Positions 1-8,477 of a stretch of DNA of 64,000 nt are shown here, in pieces. Source of the DNA: a virus; the IMG/VR virus record IMGVR_UViG_3300032050_015761, positions 43,292-107,291 of that record. One strand, 5' to 3'. The first letter of the stretch is position 1. The number at the start of each line of letters is the position of its first letter. The notes under the pieces are model-generated. The model did not search any database. It saw only the letters and a list, made by a program, of their open reading frames with translations, and was not told the origin of the DNA. Made by a program: the position numbers and the translations under genes.

Positions 1-402
1 CAACATATTAAAAAGGTTAAAGGTGAACCACAATGGAAAGGTGAAGTAATGGATGTTGAACAAGAAGACGGAACAACAAAAAAGAAAACAGTTTACCAAG
101 AACAAGACAAGAAAGAATTTATGGAACTGGTGTTCGGACAATGGAAATACTTAAACGATTCAAGACCACTAACTAAGGCGACATTCTCAATGGACATTCC
201 AACTAAAGCAATTAAAATATTAAGTTATAAAAATGATATTGTATTAGACCCATTTGCAGGTTCAGCAACAACTTGTGTGGCGGCTGAGATATTAGACCGA
301 AGATGGATAGGTATTGAATTAAGTCCAAACTATGCACAAATTGCGATAGATAGGGTTAGAGCATTTGTTGAAGATAAACGACAATTAAAAATTGAAGTAT
401 AA
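1..402 (+). CDS. DNA methyltransferase (adenine-N6 or cytosine-N4), C-terminal part only
   Basis: The reading frame is open from the first base of the window, so the gene starts upstream; 133 residues are visible. The fragment carries the AdoMet-binding motif DPFAGSATT (about visible residues 83-91) and GIELSPNY (about 104-111). In beta-class amino-methyltransferases the catalytic D/N-PPY motif lies upstream of this AdoMet motif, which fits its absence here. The likely role is modifying phage DNA against host restriction. A hairpin terminator follows the stop. The target sequence cannot be read from this piece. Confidence 0.85.
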   Translation, partial: QHIKKVKGEPQWKGEVMDVEQEDGTTKKKTVYQEQDKKEFMELVFGQWKYLNDSRPLTKATFSMDIPTKAIKILSYKNDIVLDPFAGSATTCVAAEILDRRWIGIELSPNYAQIAIDRVRAFVEDKRQLKIEV

Positions 403-427
403 AAGGAGGTTTAACCTCCTTTTTTTA
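402..427 (+). terminator. Rho-independent terminator after the methyltransferase
   Basis: AAAGGAGG and CCTCCTTT form an 8 bp stem around a short loop and are followed by a T run. It overlaps the stop codon and separates the methyltransferase from the tagged gene at 449. Confidence 0.85.
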
Positions 428-434
428 TTTATAT

Positions 435-444
435 GATATTTATG
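435..444 (+). promoter_or_regulatory. Class 2 A/T box (GATATTTATG)
   Basis: Close match to TATATTTATA, 4 bases before the ATG at 449. The same box stands before most tagged genes in the window. Confidence 0.5.
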
Positions 445-448
445 TTTA

Positions 449-1489
449 ATGAGTGGAAAAATATTAATAACTGAAAATGAGAGAGAAGAAATTCTTAAAT
501 TATATTACAACGCGATTAATAAAGAAATATCTGAACAATTAAAAATTAATACTAATATAACACAACAAAAACCTGACAACGAAAAAATTAAATGTTATTC
601 TGAAATAGAACCTTTATTTAACAAAGCAATCAATTATTGGAAAGAATGGTTAAATCATCCAACAACGATGGAAAAATTCAAAAATAATTTTGGTTATGAC
701 GAATCAAAGGTAAAAACTATATTCGATAGTTATATAGACACTTTAAATAAATTAGAATTAGTTGTATATAATGACAATGATATTAAAAGAAAAATATTGA
801 AGTTCAAAACAAAATCAGGTAGAAATGAGTCTCTTACAATTGATGGGGAAGAAAAAGATGATTACGCATTTGTTATAAATGAAACTAGATACATTTTTTT
901 TGTTTTTGTAAATTGCTCTTCAGGAGACGAGGATGTTTACGGAACATTAATACATGAAATACAACATTCTTTATATAATAGAGTACACCCTCTAAACTCT
1001 GACCAAAAAATAAAAGAATTATTTGTTGGTTCAAATACTAAAAAAGATACTCCGGCAACTTTATTTAAACAAAATAGTAAAGTTAATTCTAAAATTATTA
1101 GTGGTGAGATGAATTTTTCTAAAATTGAGACCGAAAAAATTATGGGAGAATGGACAAGAATCTTAAATAAAACTTTAAGTGCTGGGGTTAGTAGAGAATA
1201 TATTTGTTCTGAAACTGAAAAAATGTCAAACATACAAAGTATTAGAAATATACTTAACCTAAAACCTGGTGAAAATATTACAATTGAAATGTTACGACCT
1301 CATATATTATTTGAGGCCGAACCCAAAGAAGACATCTTTTTCTTTTTTATGTGTTGGGCGGCAAATAATTTCCCTTCATTAAATAATATGATAAACAATT
1401 TGAATCAATTAGCAAATAAAAATATACAAAAAAATAAACAAACACCGACTAATTTTGAATACAATCAAAATCAAATAAAAAACGTTTAA
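449..1489 (+). CDS. Tagged putative zinc metalloprotease (HExxH)
   Basis: 346 residues. The N-terminus MSGKILITE|NE carries the [I/L]-x-E tag shared by about 40 genes here. A HEIQH motif at residues 169-173 (H169, E170, H173) follows a predicted strand and 'GTLI', which is typical of a zincin active-site helix. I recognise no named family and the third zinc ligand is not certain. If the tag is a packaging signal, this would be a protease carried in the virion and delivered to the host. It has a class 2 box, and the next tagged gene follows after 4 bases. Confidence 0.6.
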   Translation: MSGKILITENEREEILKLYYNAINKEISEQLKINTNITQQKPDNEKIKCYSEIEPLFNKAINYWKEWLNHPTTMEKFKNNFGYDESKVKTIFDSYIDTLNKLELVVYNDNDIKRKILKFKTKSGRNESLTIDGEEKDDYAFVINETRYIFFVFVNCSSGDEDVYGTLIHEIQHSLYNRVHPLNSDQKIKELFVGSNTKKDTPATLFKQNSKVNSKIISGEMNFSKIETEKIMGEWTRILNKTLSAGVSREYICSETEKMSNIQSIRNILNLKPGENITIEMLRPHILFEAEPKEDIFFFFMCWAANNFPSLNNMINNLNQLANKNIQKNKQTPTNFEYNQNQIKNV

Positions 1490-1493
1490 AAAT

Positions 1494-2576
1494 ATGAAAA
1501 AAATAACACTTAAAGAATCTGATTTAAAAGAAAAATTTTGTGAGATTTACAAAGAAGAACAAATTAAAATATTAGAAGAAAAATGGAGTAAAACATCTGA
1601 ATCCGATAAATTATTTGTGATAGAATTTATAAAACAATTGTATCCTGAAAAATCTAAAATGATTTCAGAATCAAAATGGTACAATACCGTAGGAGATATC
1701 TTAGGGTTTTTCGACCCAACAGGGGTTGTTGACATATTAAACGGAATTAGTTATTGGAGACAAGGAGATAAGTTATTTGCAATATTATCTTGGATATCGG
1801 CGGTACCTATAATTGGTGATGTAATTGGTAAATCTGTTATGGGTTTATTTAAAATGGGTAGGTCAGGAGCGAAGTTATTTAAAAAAGCCGCTTTAGCGGG
1901 AGACTTTGTAAAAATGGGGGAAATTGCCGCTAAAGGAGGACCACTTAAAGGTTTATTAAGTAAAGTAACACAATGGGCACCTAAAATATTAGAACCGTTA
2001 AAAAAATTAATTGGTAAAGTTCCATTTGTTGGAACAGGATTTGTTAAAATGGTGGATGATTATATTAAATTATTTAAAGACGCTTCAAGGTCTATGGACC
2101 AAGGGGCTCAAGTCGCAACTTATTTAACCAAAAAAATGGCGACTAAAACGTTAACAGATATTGAAAAGAAAACATTAAAAAAGGCTATAGAACAAGCGAC
2201 AACATTTAGAGGTTTTAGAGATTTTACAGGTAAAGGTGGTTTTGCTGCGGGTATGGGTAGATTGTGGGGTAATAGAGGAACAAGAGGTCTTATGAGAAGA
2301 ACTAGATGGTATTTAGGTTTATTAGATTATATTGGTTTAGGTAATTTTGTTGGACCTGAAGAACTTGAACAAAAGGTGCCTGATATAGAATCAAAAATTA
2401 ACGAATATAATAAAACCGCTGAAGCGGAAAATAATATTAAACAAGATTTAGGTTCTGAATATGTAACACAACAAGAACCATCGGTACCACCACCCACAGA
2501 ACCTAGTAAGGGTAAGGAAGTTGCCAAAGATTTATTTTCAATGGTATTCCCAGAATTAGGATTAATAATGAAATAA
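1494..2576 (+). CDS. Tagged hydrophobic protein with pre-toxin-like segment
   Basis: 360 residues. The tag is MKKITLKE|SD. Residues about 66-113 read as a glycine-rich hydrophobic hairpin (DPTGVVD near 74-80, PIIGD near 105-109) that resembles the pre-toxin or translocation segments of polymorphic toxins. More Gly/Ala/Lys-rich amphipathic sequence follows, and the C-terminus is Pro/Glu-rich. Two other tagged proteins (32271 and 60645) have a similar hydrophobic core. An ejected protein that inserts in or crosses the host envelope is possible; this is inference. Confidence 0.5.
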   Translation: MKKITLKESDLKEKFCEIYKEEQIKILEEKWSKTSESDKLFVIEFIKQLYPEKSKMISESKWYNTVGDILGFFDPTGVVDILNGISYWRQGDKLFAILSWISAVPIIGDVIGKSVMGLFKMGRSGAKLFKKAALAGDFVKMGEIAAKGGPLKGLLSKVTQWAPKILEPLKKLIGKVPFVGTGFVKMVDDYIKLFKDASRSMDQGAQVATYLTKKMATKTLTDIEKKTLKKAIEQATTFRGFRDFTGKGGFAAGMGRLWGNRGTRGLMRRTRWYLGLLDYIGLGNFVGPEELEQKVPDIESKINEYNKTAEAENNIKQDLGSEYVTQQEPSVPPPTEPSKGKEVAKDLFSMVFPELGLIMK

Positions 2577-2592
2577 TGATTATGAAAAAAAT

Positions 2593-3348
2593 ATGATTTT
2601 ATCAATTTGGAAACCTAAATATAAAAAAGTTAAAAGATTAAACACTATTGAATATTATGAGATGGTTGGCTTTGATTTTTTAAATGAGAAGAAAAATAAA
2701 GATTTAATCGTTATATATAAATGTGATAGATGTTGTTCCGATGAAACTCATACTACTCGCTCTCACGTTTTTTTTAATGAAAATTATAAACTTAATGACA
2801 TTAAAAATCAAACTTGTAGAAGTTGTAGGTCGTCAATATCTGAATATGAGATTAAAAAAAGTTTTATACCTTTTAGTGTCGTTAGCGATTCAATAAAGAA
2901 TAGTAATTACGAGCTAATCACCACTGAAAAAACATACAATGTTTCTAAAAATAAATCTCAATTAAAACTTAACATTATTTGCACTAATGGACATAACATT
3001 ACGGCGACGTGGAATAACTGGTCTAAAGGTAAAAGATGTCGTATATGTTACGATAAAGACAGACTTGATAATGCTGTTAAAAATAAAAATGGATGGAGAA
3101 GATATAAATTTTTAGTTTGGAATTACACTGAAAAATCCTATAAAGAATATTATAATGAAATAAACCCATTAAAACATAAAAGAGGGAAATTTTTCCATTT
3201 AGACCATATATATTCAATATATGATGGGTTTTTAAATAATATATCACCTAAAATCATAGGAGGGTTTAAAAATCTTAGAATTATATTAAGTGAGGAAAAT
3301 TTAACAAAAGGTAAAAAAAGTCATATAAAATTAAATCAAATTATATAA
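2593..3348 (+). CDS. HNH-type endonuclease with zinc-binding cysteines
   Basis: 251 residues. Cysteine pairs C44/C47, C75/C78 and C149/C152 (with C130 and H134) point to zinc fingers in the N-terminal and central parts. The C-terminal HLDH (202-205), the following 'DGF..NI.P..IGG..NL' and N236-x-x-K form an HNH nuclease core of the kind found in phage free-standing homing endonucleases. It has no tag and sits between two tagged genes, as expected for a mobile intruder. Start chosen at the ATG 16 bases after the previous stop; no strong signal fixes it. Confidence 0.75.
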   Translation: MILSIWKPKYKKVKRLNTIEYYEMVGFDFLNEKKNKDLIVIYKCDRCCSDETHTTRSHVFFNENYKLNDIKNQTCRSCRSSISEYEIKKSFIPFSVVSDSIKNSNYELITTEKTYNVSKNKSQLKLNIICTNGHNITATWNNWSKGKRCRICYDKDRLDNAVKNKNGWRRYKFLVWNYTEKSYKEYYNEINPLKHKRGKFFHLDHIYSIYDGFLNNISPKIIGGFKNLRIILSEENLTKGKKSHIKLNQII

Positions 3349-3349
3349 T

Positions 3350-4759
3350 ATGAAAAAATTAATTAAAGAATCGGGAATAAGAGATATTAATAAATTAAGA
3401 AAAGAATTCAAAGACGTTGTAATTGTGACACATATGGACCTTGACGGTGTCGTCTCGGCCGTAGGAATGAAATATTATTTTGAAAATAACGGATTTAAAG
3501 TTATTGACGTTCAAATAATCCAATATGGTGATAAAGAATGGTCATTGAAAAAATCGAACCCCGACAAAAAAATACTTTATTGCTTATGCGATTTTGCTCA
3601 TGGAAAACCTATGTTTACAATACACTTGGACCATCACGATAGGCAGGCCGGTGCGGGAGAAACAAAATCAACATCATTTAGACAAGCGAGGTCAAATATC
3701 GAAACAATTTCACAAATAGTTTCACCAAAAGATTTATTTCCAAATCAAGATATACTATTAATCTCAACGGTTGACTCGGCAAATTATGCGGTTCAAAACA
3801 TATCTGTTGACCAAGTGATTAATTATCTATTTAGATTAGATAAAGATTCTTCCGCAAGTAGAAATAAAATGATGATGGGTTTAGTTGCGAATAAATTATT
3901 ATTAGCGTTTAAAAATAAACCCGGATTCTTAGAAGAGGTTATTATGACATCAACACCCTCTTTACTTAATATTCTTTTAAATATTAAAAGAATAATGGTA
4001 GAAAAAGGATATGCTAGTACCGAAACATTACAGAAAAACAAAGAATCTTATATCGAACAAATGAAATCACATCCAAATGTTAAAGTTATGGATAATATCA
4101 TTGTTCAGTATGGTGGTGGTAAAATGACATCACCGGGCTCATACGACAGATATACACCATTTAAGAATAATCCTGAAGCTGACTTTTTAGTAATCGCGTG
4201 GCCGTTAGGATTAGTTCAAGCGTCTTGTAATCCATTTAAAAAAGAAAGAGAATTAAAAGGGGTTAATTTAGGTGAGATTGCTCAAGAAGTATTATCTAAA
4301 TGGGAAGGACAGTTAAAACAAAAAGAAGTTCCATTATCAACAATTAAATGGATTTCAGAAAGCTCAAAAGATTTCACAAGCGAATCAGTTGGTTTCACAT
4401 TTAAAGATTTTGTTGCTTTATATGGTAATAAATATAAAACAATGGAAGGTGGAAAACAAACATTAAGAGATATTGGTGAAATTATGGAAACGCCATTTAC
4501 AGAATTATCAGAAGATGAAAAAGAATTTTTAGACGGGATTACAATTAATGCTTGGGATTTAATTCAGGCCGGCAGTGGGGGTCATCGATGTATTACAAAC
4601 GTCTCGAATTTAAATTACTTAGGAAGAAGTAAAAGACCACCTGAAGGTAAATACAAATACGACCCAAACAAAGAGGACGCTCCTTATGTTAAGTTTACAA
4701 AAATGATACAGGCGGAATTCGTAAGAGTATTACAAGAGAAGATTAGTAGTTCAAAATGA
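3350..4759 (+). CDS. Tagged DHH-family phosphoesterase
   Basis: 469 residues. It begins MKKLIKE|SG, the tag pattern. DHH-family motifs are in order: H28-M-D30-L-D32, D81, D94-H95-H96-D97, and a C-terminal GSGGH (408-412) as in DHHA1 domains. Relatives include RecJ and NrnA/oligoribonuclease-type enzymes that cleave phosphodiesters of short RNA, DNA or cyclic nucleotides with Mn2+. Which substrate applies cannot be read. The stop overlaps the next start by 4 bases (ATGA), so the two genes are co-translated. Confidence 0.8.
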   Translation: MKKLIKESGIRDINKLRKEFKDVVIVTHMDLDGVVSAVGMKYYFENNGFKVIDVQIIQYGDKEWSLKKSNPDKKILYCLCDFAHGKPMFTIHLDHHDRQAGAGETKSTSFRQARSNIETISQIVSPKDLFPNQDILLISTVDSANYAVQNISVDQVINYLFRLDKDSSASRNKMMMGLVANKLLLAFKNKPGFLEEVIMTSTPSLLNILLNIKRIMVEKGYASTETLQKNKESYIEQMKSHPNVKVMDNIIVQYGGGKMTSPGSYDRYTPFKNNPEADFLVIAWPLGLVQASCNPFKKERELKGVNLGEIAQEVLSKWEGQLKQKEVPLSTIKWISESSKDFTSESVGFTFKDFVALYGNKYKTMEGGKQTLRDIGEIMETPFTELSEDEKEFLDGITINAWDLIQAGSGGHRCITNVSNLNYLGRSKRPPEGKYKYDPNKEDAPYVKFTKMIQAEFVRVLQEKISSSK

Positions 4760-5103
4760 AATTCATAATAACAGAAAATAAAATACAAAAAGTTGCATTT
4801 AAATTTATGAACTCTTTATTTAGTCCAGACCAGTTGGAAATTGTTACGTCAGAAAAATATCCAGATTCAATTTTCTTTATGAAAAATGGTGTGGTTGTTA
4901 TGGAACAGGATAAAAGAAATCAAGATTTTTATTTTGATTATTATGAAATTTGGTCATTTTTTGAATTGCTTTTCGGTATGGGATTCAAACAAATACAGGA
5001 TGTTATGAGATACTGGTTGGAGGAGACTCTCAAATTAGAGGGTTATACACCATTCCAAACTGTTTCGACTCTCCAAAGTGGTTGGAGGAGACTCTCAAAT
5101 TAA
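4756..5103 (+). CDS. Tagged small protein of the MKFIITE family, 3' end rearranged
   Basis: 115 residues beginning MKFIITE|NK. The body ends in a W-L-E-E-x-L element like that closing other members (WVEN.L.KV). After this element a 24 bp sequence is repeated 65 bp downstream in another frame and supplies the last residues and the stop, so the C-terminus looks like the product of a frameshifting duplication. Function unknown. Its 3' end overlaps the convergent DUF192 gene by 9 bases. Confidence 0.7.
   Translation: MKFIITENKIQKVAFKFMNSLFSPDQLEIVTSEKYPDSIFFMKNGVVVMEQDKRNQDFYFDYYEIWSFFELLFGMGFKQIQDVMRYWLEETLKLEGYTPFQTVSTLQSGWRRLSN
5014..5102 (+). repeat. 24 bp direct repeat, 65 bp apart
   Basis: The 24 bases starting TGGTTGGAGGAG occur at 5014-5037 and again at 5079-5102. 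The offset is one base short of the 66 bp unit that is repeated in frame in the genes at 47785 and 53471. Confidence 0.9.
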
Positions 5104-5436
5104 AACCTCATCACCCTCTCTAATATCTAATTTTCTACAAGTTTTACCCCTTAACTCAAGGATAGTTTCACCTGTGCCGCAATAGTTTTTACATTCTTCA
5201 GAAAGACAAGGTTTGCAATTATGATGTATTTTAGTAATAATATTACCCTCAATAAAAATAATATCCAAAGGTATAATACAATTCTTCATCCAAAAACAAT
5301 GTTGTCCTTCATCCATTAGAAACAACATACCATTAAAGGTCTCATCAAAATCTCTACCCATCATACCCCTTTGAGTTTCTTTTGGGGTCTTCGCTATTTT
5401 TACTTTGAACTTGTTTCCGTTAATACTTAATCTCAT
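5095..5436 (-). CDS. DUF192 (UPF0127) family protein
   Basis: 113 residues. The pattern RGMMGR, then MLFLMD, CFWMKNC..PLDIIFI, and a late PC followed by Gly-rich turns is the DUF192 signature. The family is widespread in bacteria and of unsettled function; members are often exported, but no signal peptide is seen here. Additional cysteines (C94, C98, C102 region) are unusual for the family. It has a class 2 box (AATATTTATT) just upstream on its own strand. It is convergent with the tagged gene at 4756. Confidence 0.8.
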   Translation of the reverse strand: MRLSINGNKFKVKIAKTPKETQRGMMGRDFDETFNGMLFLMDEGQHCFWMKNCIIPLDIIFIEGNIITKIHHNCKPCLSEECKNYCGTGETILELRGKTCRKLDIREGDEVLI

Positions 5437-5543
5437 ACCAATAAATATTAAGAAATTAATAAAAGAATTTTTGACTTTTTTAAATTAACCATATATTTAT
5501 TATTACAAACCAAATAACCCCTTTCTAAATTAATTGGTAGTTT

Positions 5544-5580
5544 AAACCCTGAAATCGTAAAAAAATTTTGGGGTTTTTTA
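5544..5580 (+). terminator. Possible terminator before smpB
   Basis: AAACCC and GGGTTT could pair around a loop of about 21 bases and are followed by TTTA-rich sequence. The long loop lowers confidence. Confidence 0.4.
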
Positions 5581-5589
5581 TTTTTTACC

Positions 5590-5597
5590 TATCTTTG
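5590..5597 (+). promoter_or_regulatory. Class 1 promoter -7 element TATCTTTG
   Basis: Matches the Bacteroidota TAnnTTTG element and ends 7 bases before the smpB start. Confidence 0.8.
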
Positions 5598-5604
5598 TAT
5601 TCTA

Positions 5605-6039
5605 ATGTTAAAAAATACCACAATAGAAAACAGGTCAGCAACCTACAATTTCTTTTTAGAAGAGAAATTTACCGCAGGAATATCTTTATTCGGACCTGAA
5701 GTTAAATCCATTAGAAACGGAGATGTAAGTATCAAGGAATCATTCTGTTACGTTAAAGATGGTGAGATATGGATTAAAAATATGTATATCAAACATTATG
5801 AACATTCAAGGATTGAATTTGATTCTAAAAGAGATAGAAAACTTTTGTTAAAAAAGAAGGAAATTCGTAAAATAGAATCATTCTTAATAGACAAAGGTAA
5901 AACTCTAATACCTGTTAGAATTGAGGTTGGAAAATTAATTAAGGTTGTGATATCGATTGCAAAAGGTAAAAAGAACTATGATAAACGAAACACAATAAGG
6001 GAGAGGGATTTAGACCGTCAAAATAAATTTGGTGAATAG
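5605..6039 (+). CDS. smpB: SsrA-binding protein SmpB
   Basis: 144 residues, near full length for the family (about 150). SmpB landmarks: the N-terminal ATYNFFLEEKF region, 'AGISLFGPEVKSIR' with the conserved G-x-EVKS-R, 'NGDVSIKESF', an R-x-RKLLL-KK-EI-K block, and the basic C-terminus 'AKGKKNYDKR..IRERDL'. SmpB binds tmRNA and takes its tRNA-like domain to stalled ribosomes. No tmRNA gene was recognised in the window, so it may act with host tmRNA or modulate rescue during infection. It has its own class 1 promoter. Confidence 0.92.
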   Translation: MLKNTTIENRSATYNFFLEEKFTAGISLFGPEVKSIRNGDVSIKESFCYVKDGEIWIKNMYIKHYEHSRIEFDSKRDRKLLLKKKEIRKIESFLIDKGKTLIPVRIEVGKLIKVVISIAKGKKNYDKRNTIRERDLDRQNKFGE

Positions 6040-6051
6040 AAAAAAACTTTG

Positions 6052-6059
6052 TATCTTTG
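6052..6059 (+). promoter_or_regulatory. Class 1 promoter TATCTTTG
   Basis: TTTGG stands about 22 bases upstream. The element ends 20 bases before the ATG at 6080, a longer leader than usual here. Confidence 0.75.
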
Positions 6060-6079
6060 TATTAATAAAAATAAGAACT

Positions 6080-6403
6080 ATGAATGAAATTGGAAACTAT
6101 ACGGCAATTTACGGAAATATGATTTACACGGTTAACGATGTTAACTATGTTGCAACTAATGAAAGAAGACTTTTTTACAAAATAGGTACAGACGGGAAAT
6201 ACTCTAAACTTGTGTTATCCATACCTAACAAAGGTAGTATAATCATTAAAAATGGTGAAGGAGTGTCTATGAGTGTAAATAAAGATATTCAAACTCCTGA
6301 TATTGTTGAAACAACTAACGTTAAAAAGGTTGTAAATAACAACGATTCAAATGAAGTGGAAGCCTTTGCAGCAGGGGCTGTTGTGGGAGCAATTTTATTC
6401 TAA
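6080..6403 (+). CDS. Hypothetical small phage protein
   Basis: 107 residues. The start at 6080 lies after the TATCTTTG promoter; upstream in-frame codons would lie inside the promoter. The N-terminal half is beta-rich, a Thr/Asn/Val linker follows, and the C-terminus is Ala/Gly-rich and hydrophobic ('AFAAGAVVGAILF'), possibly membrane-seeking. No family recognised. Confidence 0.7.
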   Translation: MNEIGNYTAIYGNMIYTVNDVNYVATNERRLFYKIGTDGKYSKLVLSIPNKGSIIIKNGEGVSMSVNKDIQTPDIVETTNVKKVVNNNDSNEVEAFAAGAVVGAILF

Positions 6404-6433
6404 AATAAATTTGGTGGATTAAAAAACATTTTG

Positions 6434-6441
6434 TATCTTTG
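6434..6441 (+). promoter_or_regulatory. Class 1 promoter TATCTTTG
   Basis: TTTGGTGGATT lies about 25 bases upstream; the element ends 4 bases before the ATG at 6446, predicting a leaderless mRNA. Confidence 0.85.
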
Positions 6442-6445
6442 TATT

Positions 6446-6964
6446 ATGAAAAACGAACTACCATACTGTAAAAATTCTGACGGAATAATAGGTTACGAGG
6501 AATCGGTAATCGCTAAATCAGAAACCAATGATTGTGTTGTTAGAGCATTTGCTTCGGCTTTCACAATGAATTATGATGATGCTCATTCATACGTTAAAAC
6601 ACATTTTAGAAGAGAGAATAGAAAGGGAGTTCAACGGTATGGTAGTTTAATGAACCGAAACGCTCTTATTAGAGAACTAATAAATAACAAATACCTTAAA
6701 GCAATCGGTAAAGAGACAGGTGTTAACAGTCTAAATGGAGCTCCAATACTTACGTTAAGTTATCCCGTTAAAGTTAAAGGTGTGAAAAAAGAACGTAAAA
6801 TGACCGTTGGTATGTTCACAAAAGTTCATCCTATGGGAACATATATTTTAATGGTTAAAGAACATACATTCACGATTAAAAATGGGGTTGTTTACGGTAA
6901 TGAACGAGACTCAAAGCAACTTAAAAAAGTTGTTATTGCGGCTTGGGAAGTAATTGATTTTTAA
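6446..6964 (+). CDS. Putative papain-like cysteine peptidase of phage type
   Basis: 172 residues. 'TNDCVVRAFASAF' near residue 30 followed by 'DAHSYVKTHF' and, near the C-terminus, 'GTYILMVKEHTFTIKNGVVYGN' gives a Cys...His arrangement seen in phage papain-like proteins (C39-like fold): C at about 31, H at about 136. Catalysis is not proven. The start at 6446 is fixed by the promoter; the apparent upstream extension MYLCI is the translated promoter itself. Confidence 0.6.
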   Translation: MKNELPYCKNSDGIIGYEESVIAKSETNDCVVRAFASAFTMNYDDAHSYVKTHFRRENRKGVQRYGSLMNRNALIRELINNKYLKAIGKETGVNSLNGAPILTLSYPVKVKGVKKERKMTVGMFTKVHPMGTYILMVKEHTFTIKNGVVYGNERDSKQLKKVVIAAWEVIDF

Positions 6965-6969
6965 ATAAT

Positions 6970-7290
6970 ATGGACATAAAAAATAATTTTAACCCTTGGT
7001 ATTATTATCTTAACGAAGAACTGATTAAGAAAAAGAAACCAATTAAACCTGGTGAGTTTGTTCACCTTCATACCTACGATGGTTGTTTTATGGTATATAA
7101 CGTTGGATTAACCCATTTTACCGTGATTAAAAACCGAAGGTATGTAAACATTCCTTGGAGTGATTTTAGATGTAAAAAAGGAGAAGGAAACAGTGATAAA
7201 ACCGTTATTAAACGGTCAATTAAAAATATCGATAACATTAAGTTAGAATTAGATAATTTAAAATTTAATCTTTTAAATTTGGTAAATTAA
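6970..7290 (+). CDS. Hypothetical protein
   Basis: 106 residues, following the putative peptidase after 5 bases and probably on the same mRNA. 'PGEFVHLHTYDGCFMVYNV' suggests a small beta-barrel-like N-terminal part, and the C-terminus is a Lys/Asn/Leu helix. No family recognised. Confidence 0.65.
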   Translation: MDIKNNFNPWYYYLNEELIKKKKPIKPGEFVHLHTYDGCFMVYNVGLTHFTVIKNRRYVNIPWSDFRCKKGEGNSDKTVIKRSIKNIDNIKLELDNLKFNLLNLVN

Positions 7291-7301
7291 AAATTAATTT
7301 G

Positions 7302-7309
7302 TATATTTG
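7302..7309 (+). promoter_or_regulatory. Class 1 promoter variant TATATTTG
   Basis: TTTGGTAAATT lies upstream inside the end of the previous gene; the element is 18 bases before the ATG at 7328. Confidence 0.75.
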
Positions 7310-7327
7310 TATTATAAAATTAAAGTA

Positions 7328-8092
7328 ATGGAAACAACAACATCAACAATAAAACAGAGAACCAAAGAACATATCAAATCTCAATTTCATTTAACCGAAG
7401 TTAAAGCTAAAAAATATAAAGACGATAAAGACAAAGAAGAGAAAATTTGGAGAGATTACTTTGATGACATCAAAAAACATAGTAATAATTTTGAATTAAT
7501 TTCAAAACCAATGAAAGAAGTTTTCAATGTCAATGCTTATAATGTTGATGAAAATGGTGAATTACTTTACTCATTAGGTTCGGTTACTGTTGGAGAAATT
7601 GTTAAGGAATATAACATTATGTCGATTAAATATATCGGTCAGTTACCTCCTAATATTAGCTCGTGGCTTGTTCCAAAAGTGGATATTGAAGAACATATCA
7701 CTTATGGAAGACGTGGATTTGGTAGAACAAATCACGGTTATAAACTAAGAGTTGAAGATAATTTTGGTAAACAAAAATATTATAAAACAGGTAAGAAAAT
7801 TGTTGAGATTGTTGAAGAATATGTTGAATCTAAGTGGGATGACCATAGACGTAATTTAAAATTACAGGATATTAAAACAAGAGCTGCTGAAATTTTAAAA
7901 GAAAGATATAAGTATTCTATTATAAGTTTTAGTGAAGGAGTTTACACTATTAAACATCTTAACGGGATTTCTGTTAGTGTTGGATACCGAGAGGATGAAA
8001 AGGGAGAAGTTGTATTTGACCTTAAAAAAGTTAACCTAATCCCTAAACAACATGATGTTAATAAAATTATTGATGAATTAGGAAAATTATAA
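7328..8092 (+). CDS. Hypothetical protein
   Basis: 254 residues. The ATG at 7328 is chosen because an upstream TTG codon lies within the promoter. The N-terminus is Thr/Lys-rich and helical, the middle contains 'GRRGFGRTNHGYKLRVEDN', and the C-terminal half alternates charged helix and beta strands. No family recognised. Its own class 1 promoter makes it a single-gene unit. Confidence 0.7.
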   Translation: METTTSTIKQRTKEHIKSQFHLTEVKAKKYKDDKDKEEKIWRDYFDDIKKHSNNFELISKPMKEVFNVNAYNVDENGELLYSLGSVTVGEIVKEYNIMSIKYIGQLPPNISSWLVPKVDIEEHITYGRRGFGRTNHGYKLRVEDNFGKQKYYKTGKKIVEIVEEYVESKWDDHRRNLKLQDIKTRAAEILKERYKYSIISFSEGVYTIKHLNGISVSVGYREDEKGEVVFDLKKVNLIPKQHDVNKIIDELGKL

Positions 8093-8101
8093 AATAATTC
8101 T

Positions 8102-8109
8102 TATCTTTG
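8102..8109 (+). promoter_or_regulatory. Class 1 promoter TATCTTTG
   Basis: Ends 4 bases before the ATG at 8114; predicts a leaderless transcript. Confidence 0.8.
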
Positions 8110-8113
8110 TAGT

Positions 8114-8389
8114 ATGAATACGATAAATTATAACATAAAAATTGAGAGTGAAAAGTTTGGTAAACTTATGGATGAGACTTTTGTTGATAGAACACAGTTC
8201 AAACTTTTCCTTAAAATGATACACGGATGTTTAGAACTTAAAAACGACCTTGTGTTTTTCAATGGAGATGACTTTTTGGTGAACATTCCGTACAAGTATC
8301 TATCTCAATCAATAATCTTAACAACATCTAAACCTTATGAGTTCACAGAACACGTTAGAAGTAAAATTGAGGCACTTGTTACAAAGTAA
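8114..8389 (+). CDS. Hypothetical small protein
   Basis: 91 residues, acidic and basic mixed, with a hydrophobic 'LVFFNGDDFLVNIPYKYL' centre. No motif recognised. It is the last gene of the class 1 block that began with smpB; a strong hairpin terminator follows. Confidence 0.65.
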   Translation: MNTINYNIKIESEKFGKLMDETFVDRTQFKLFLKMIHGCLELKNDLVFFNGDDFLVNIPYKYLSQSIILTTSKPYEFTEHVRSKIEALVTK

Positions 8390-8440
8390 CGTTTCCTTGT
8401 TCGTAAATAAGGTGGTGGACAAACCCGTGTGGGTCCTATG

Positions 8441-8464
8441 AAGGAGGCGAATGCCTCCTTTTAT
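8441..8464 (+). terminator. Rho-independent terminator
   Basis: AAGGAGGC and GCCTCCTT form a perfect 8 bp stem with a 4 base loop followed by TTAT; it separates class 1 genes from the tail-fibre block. Confidence 0.85.
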
Positions 8465-8473
8465 ATATTTATA
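8464..8473 (+). promoter_or_regulatory. Class 2 box TATATTTATA
   Basis: Exact match to the box, 4 bases before the ATG at 8478. Confidence 0.55.
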
Positions 8474-8477
8474 CTAT

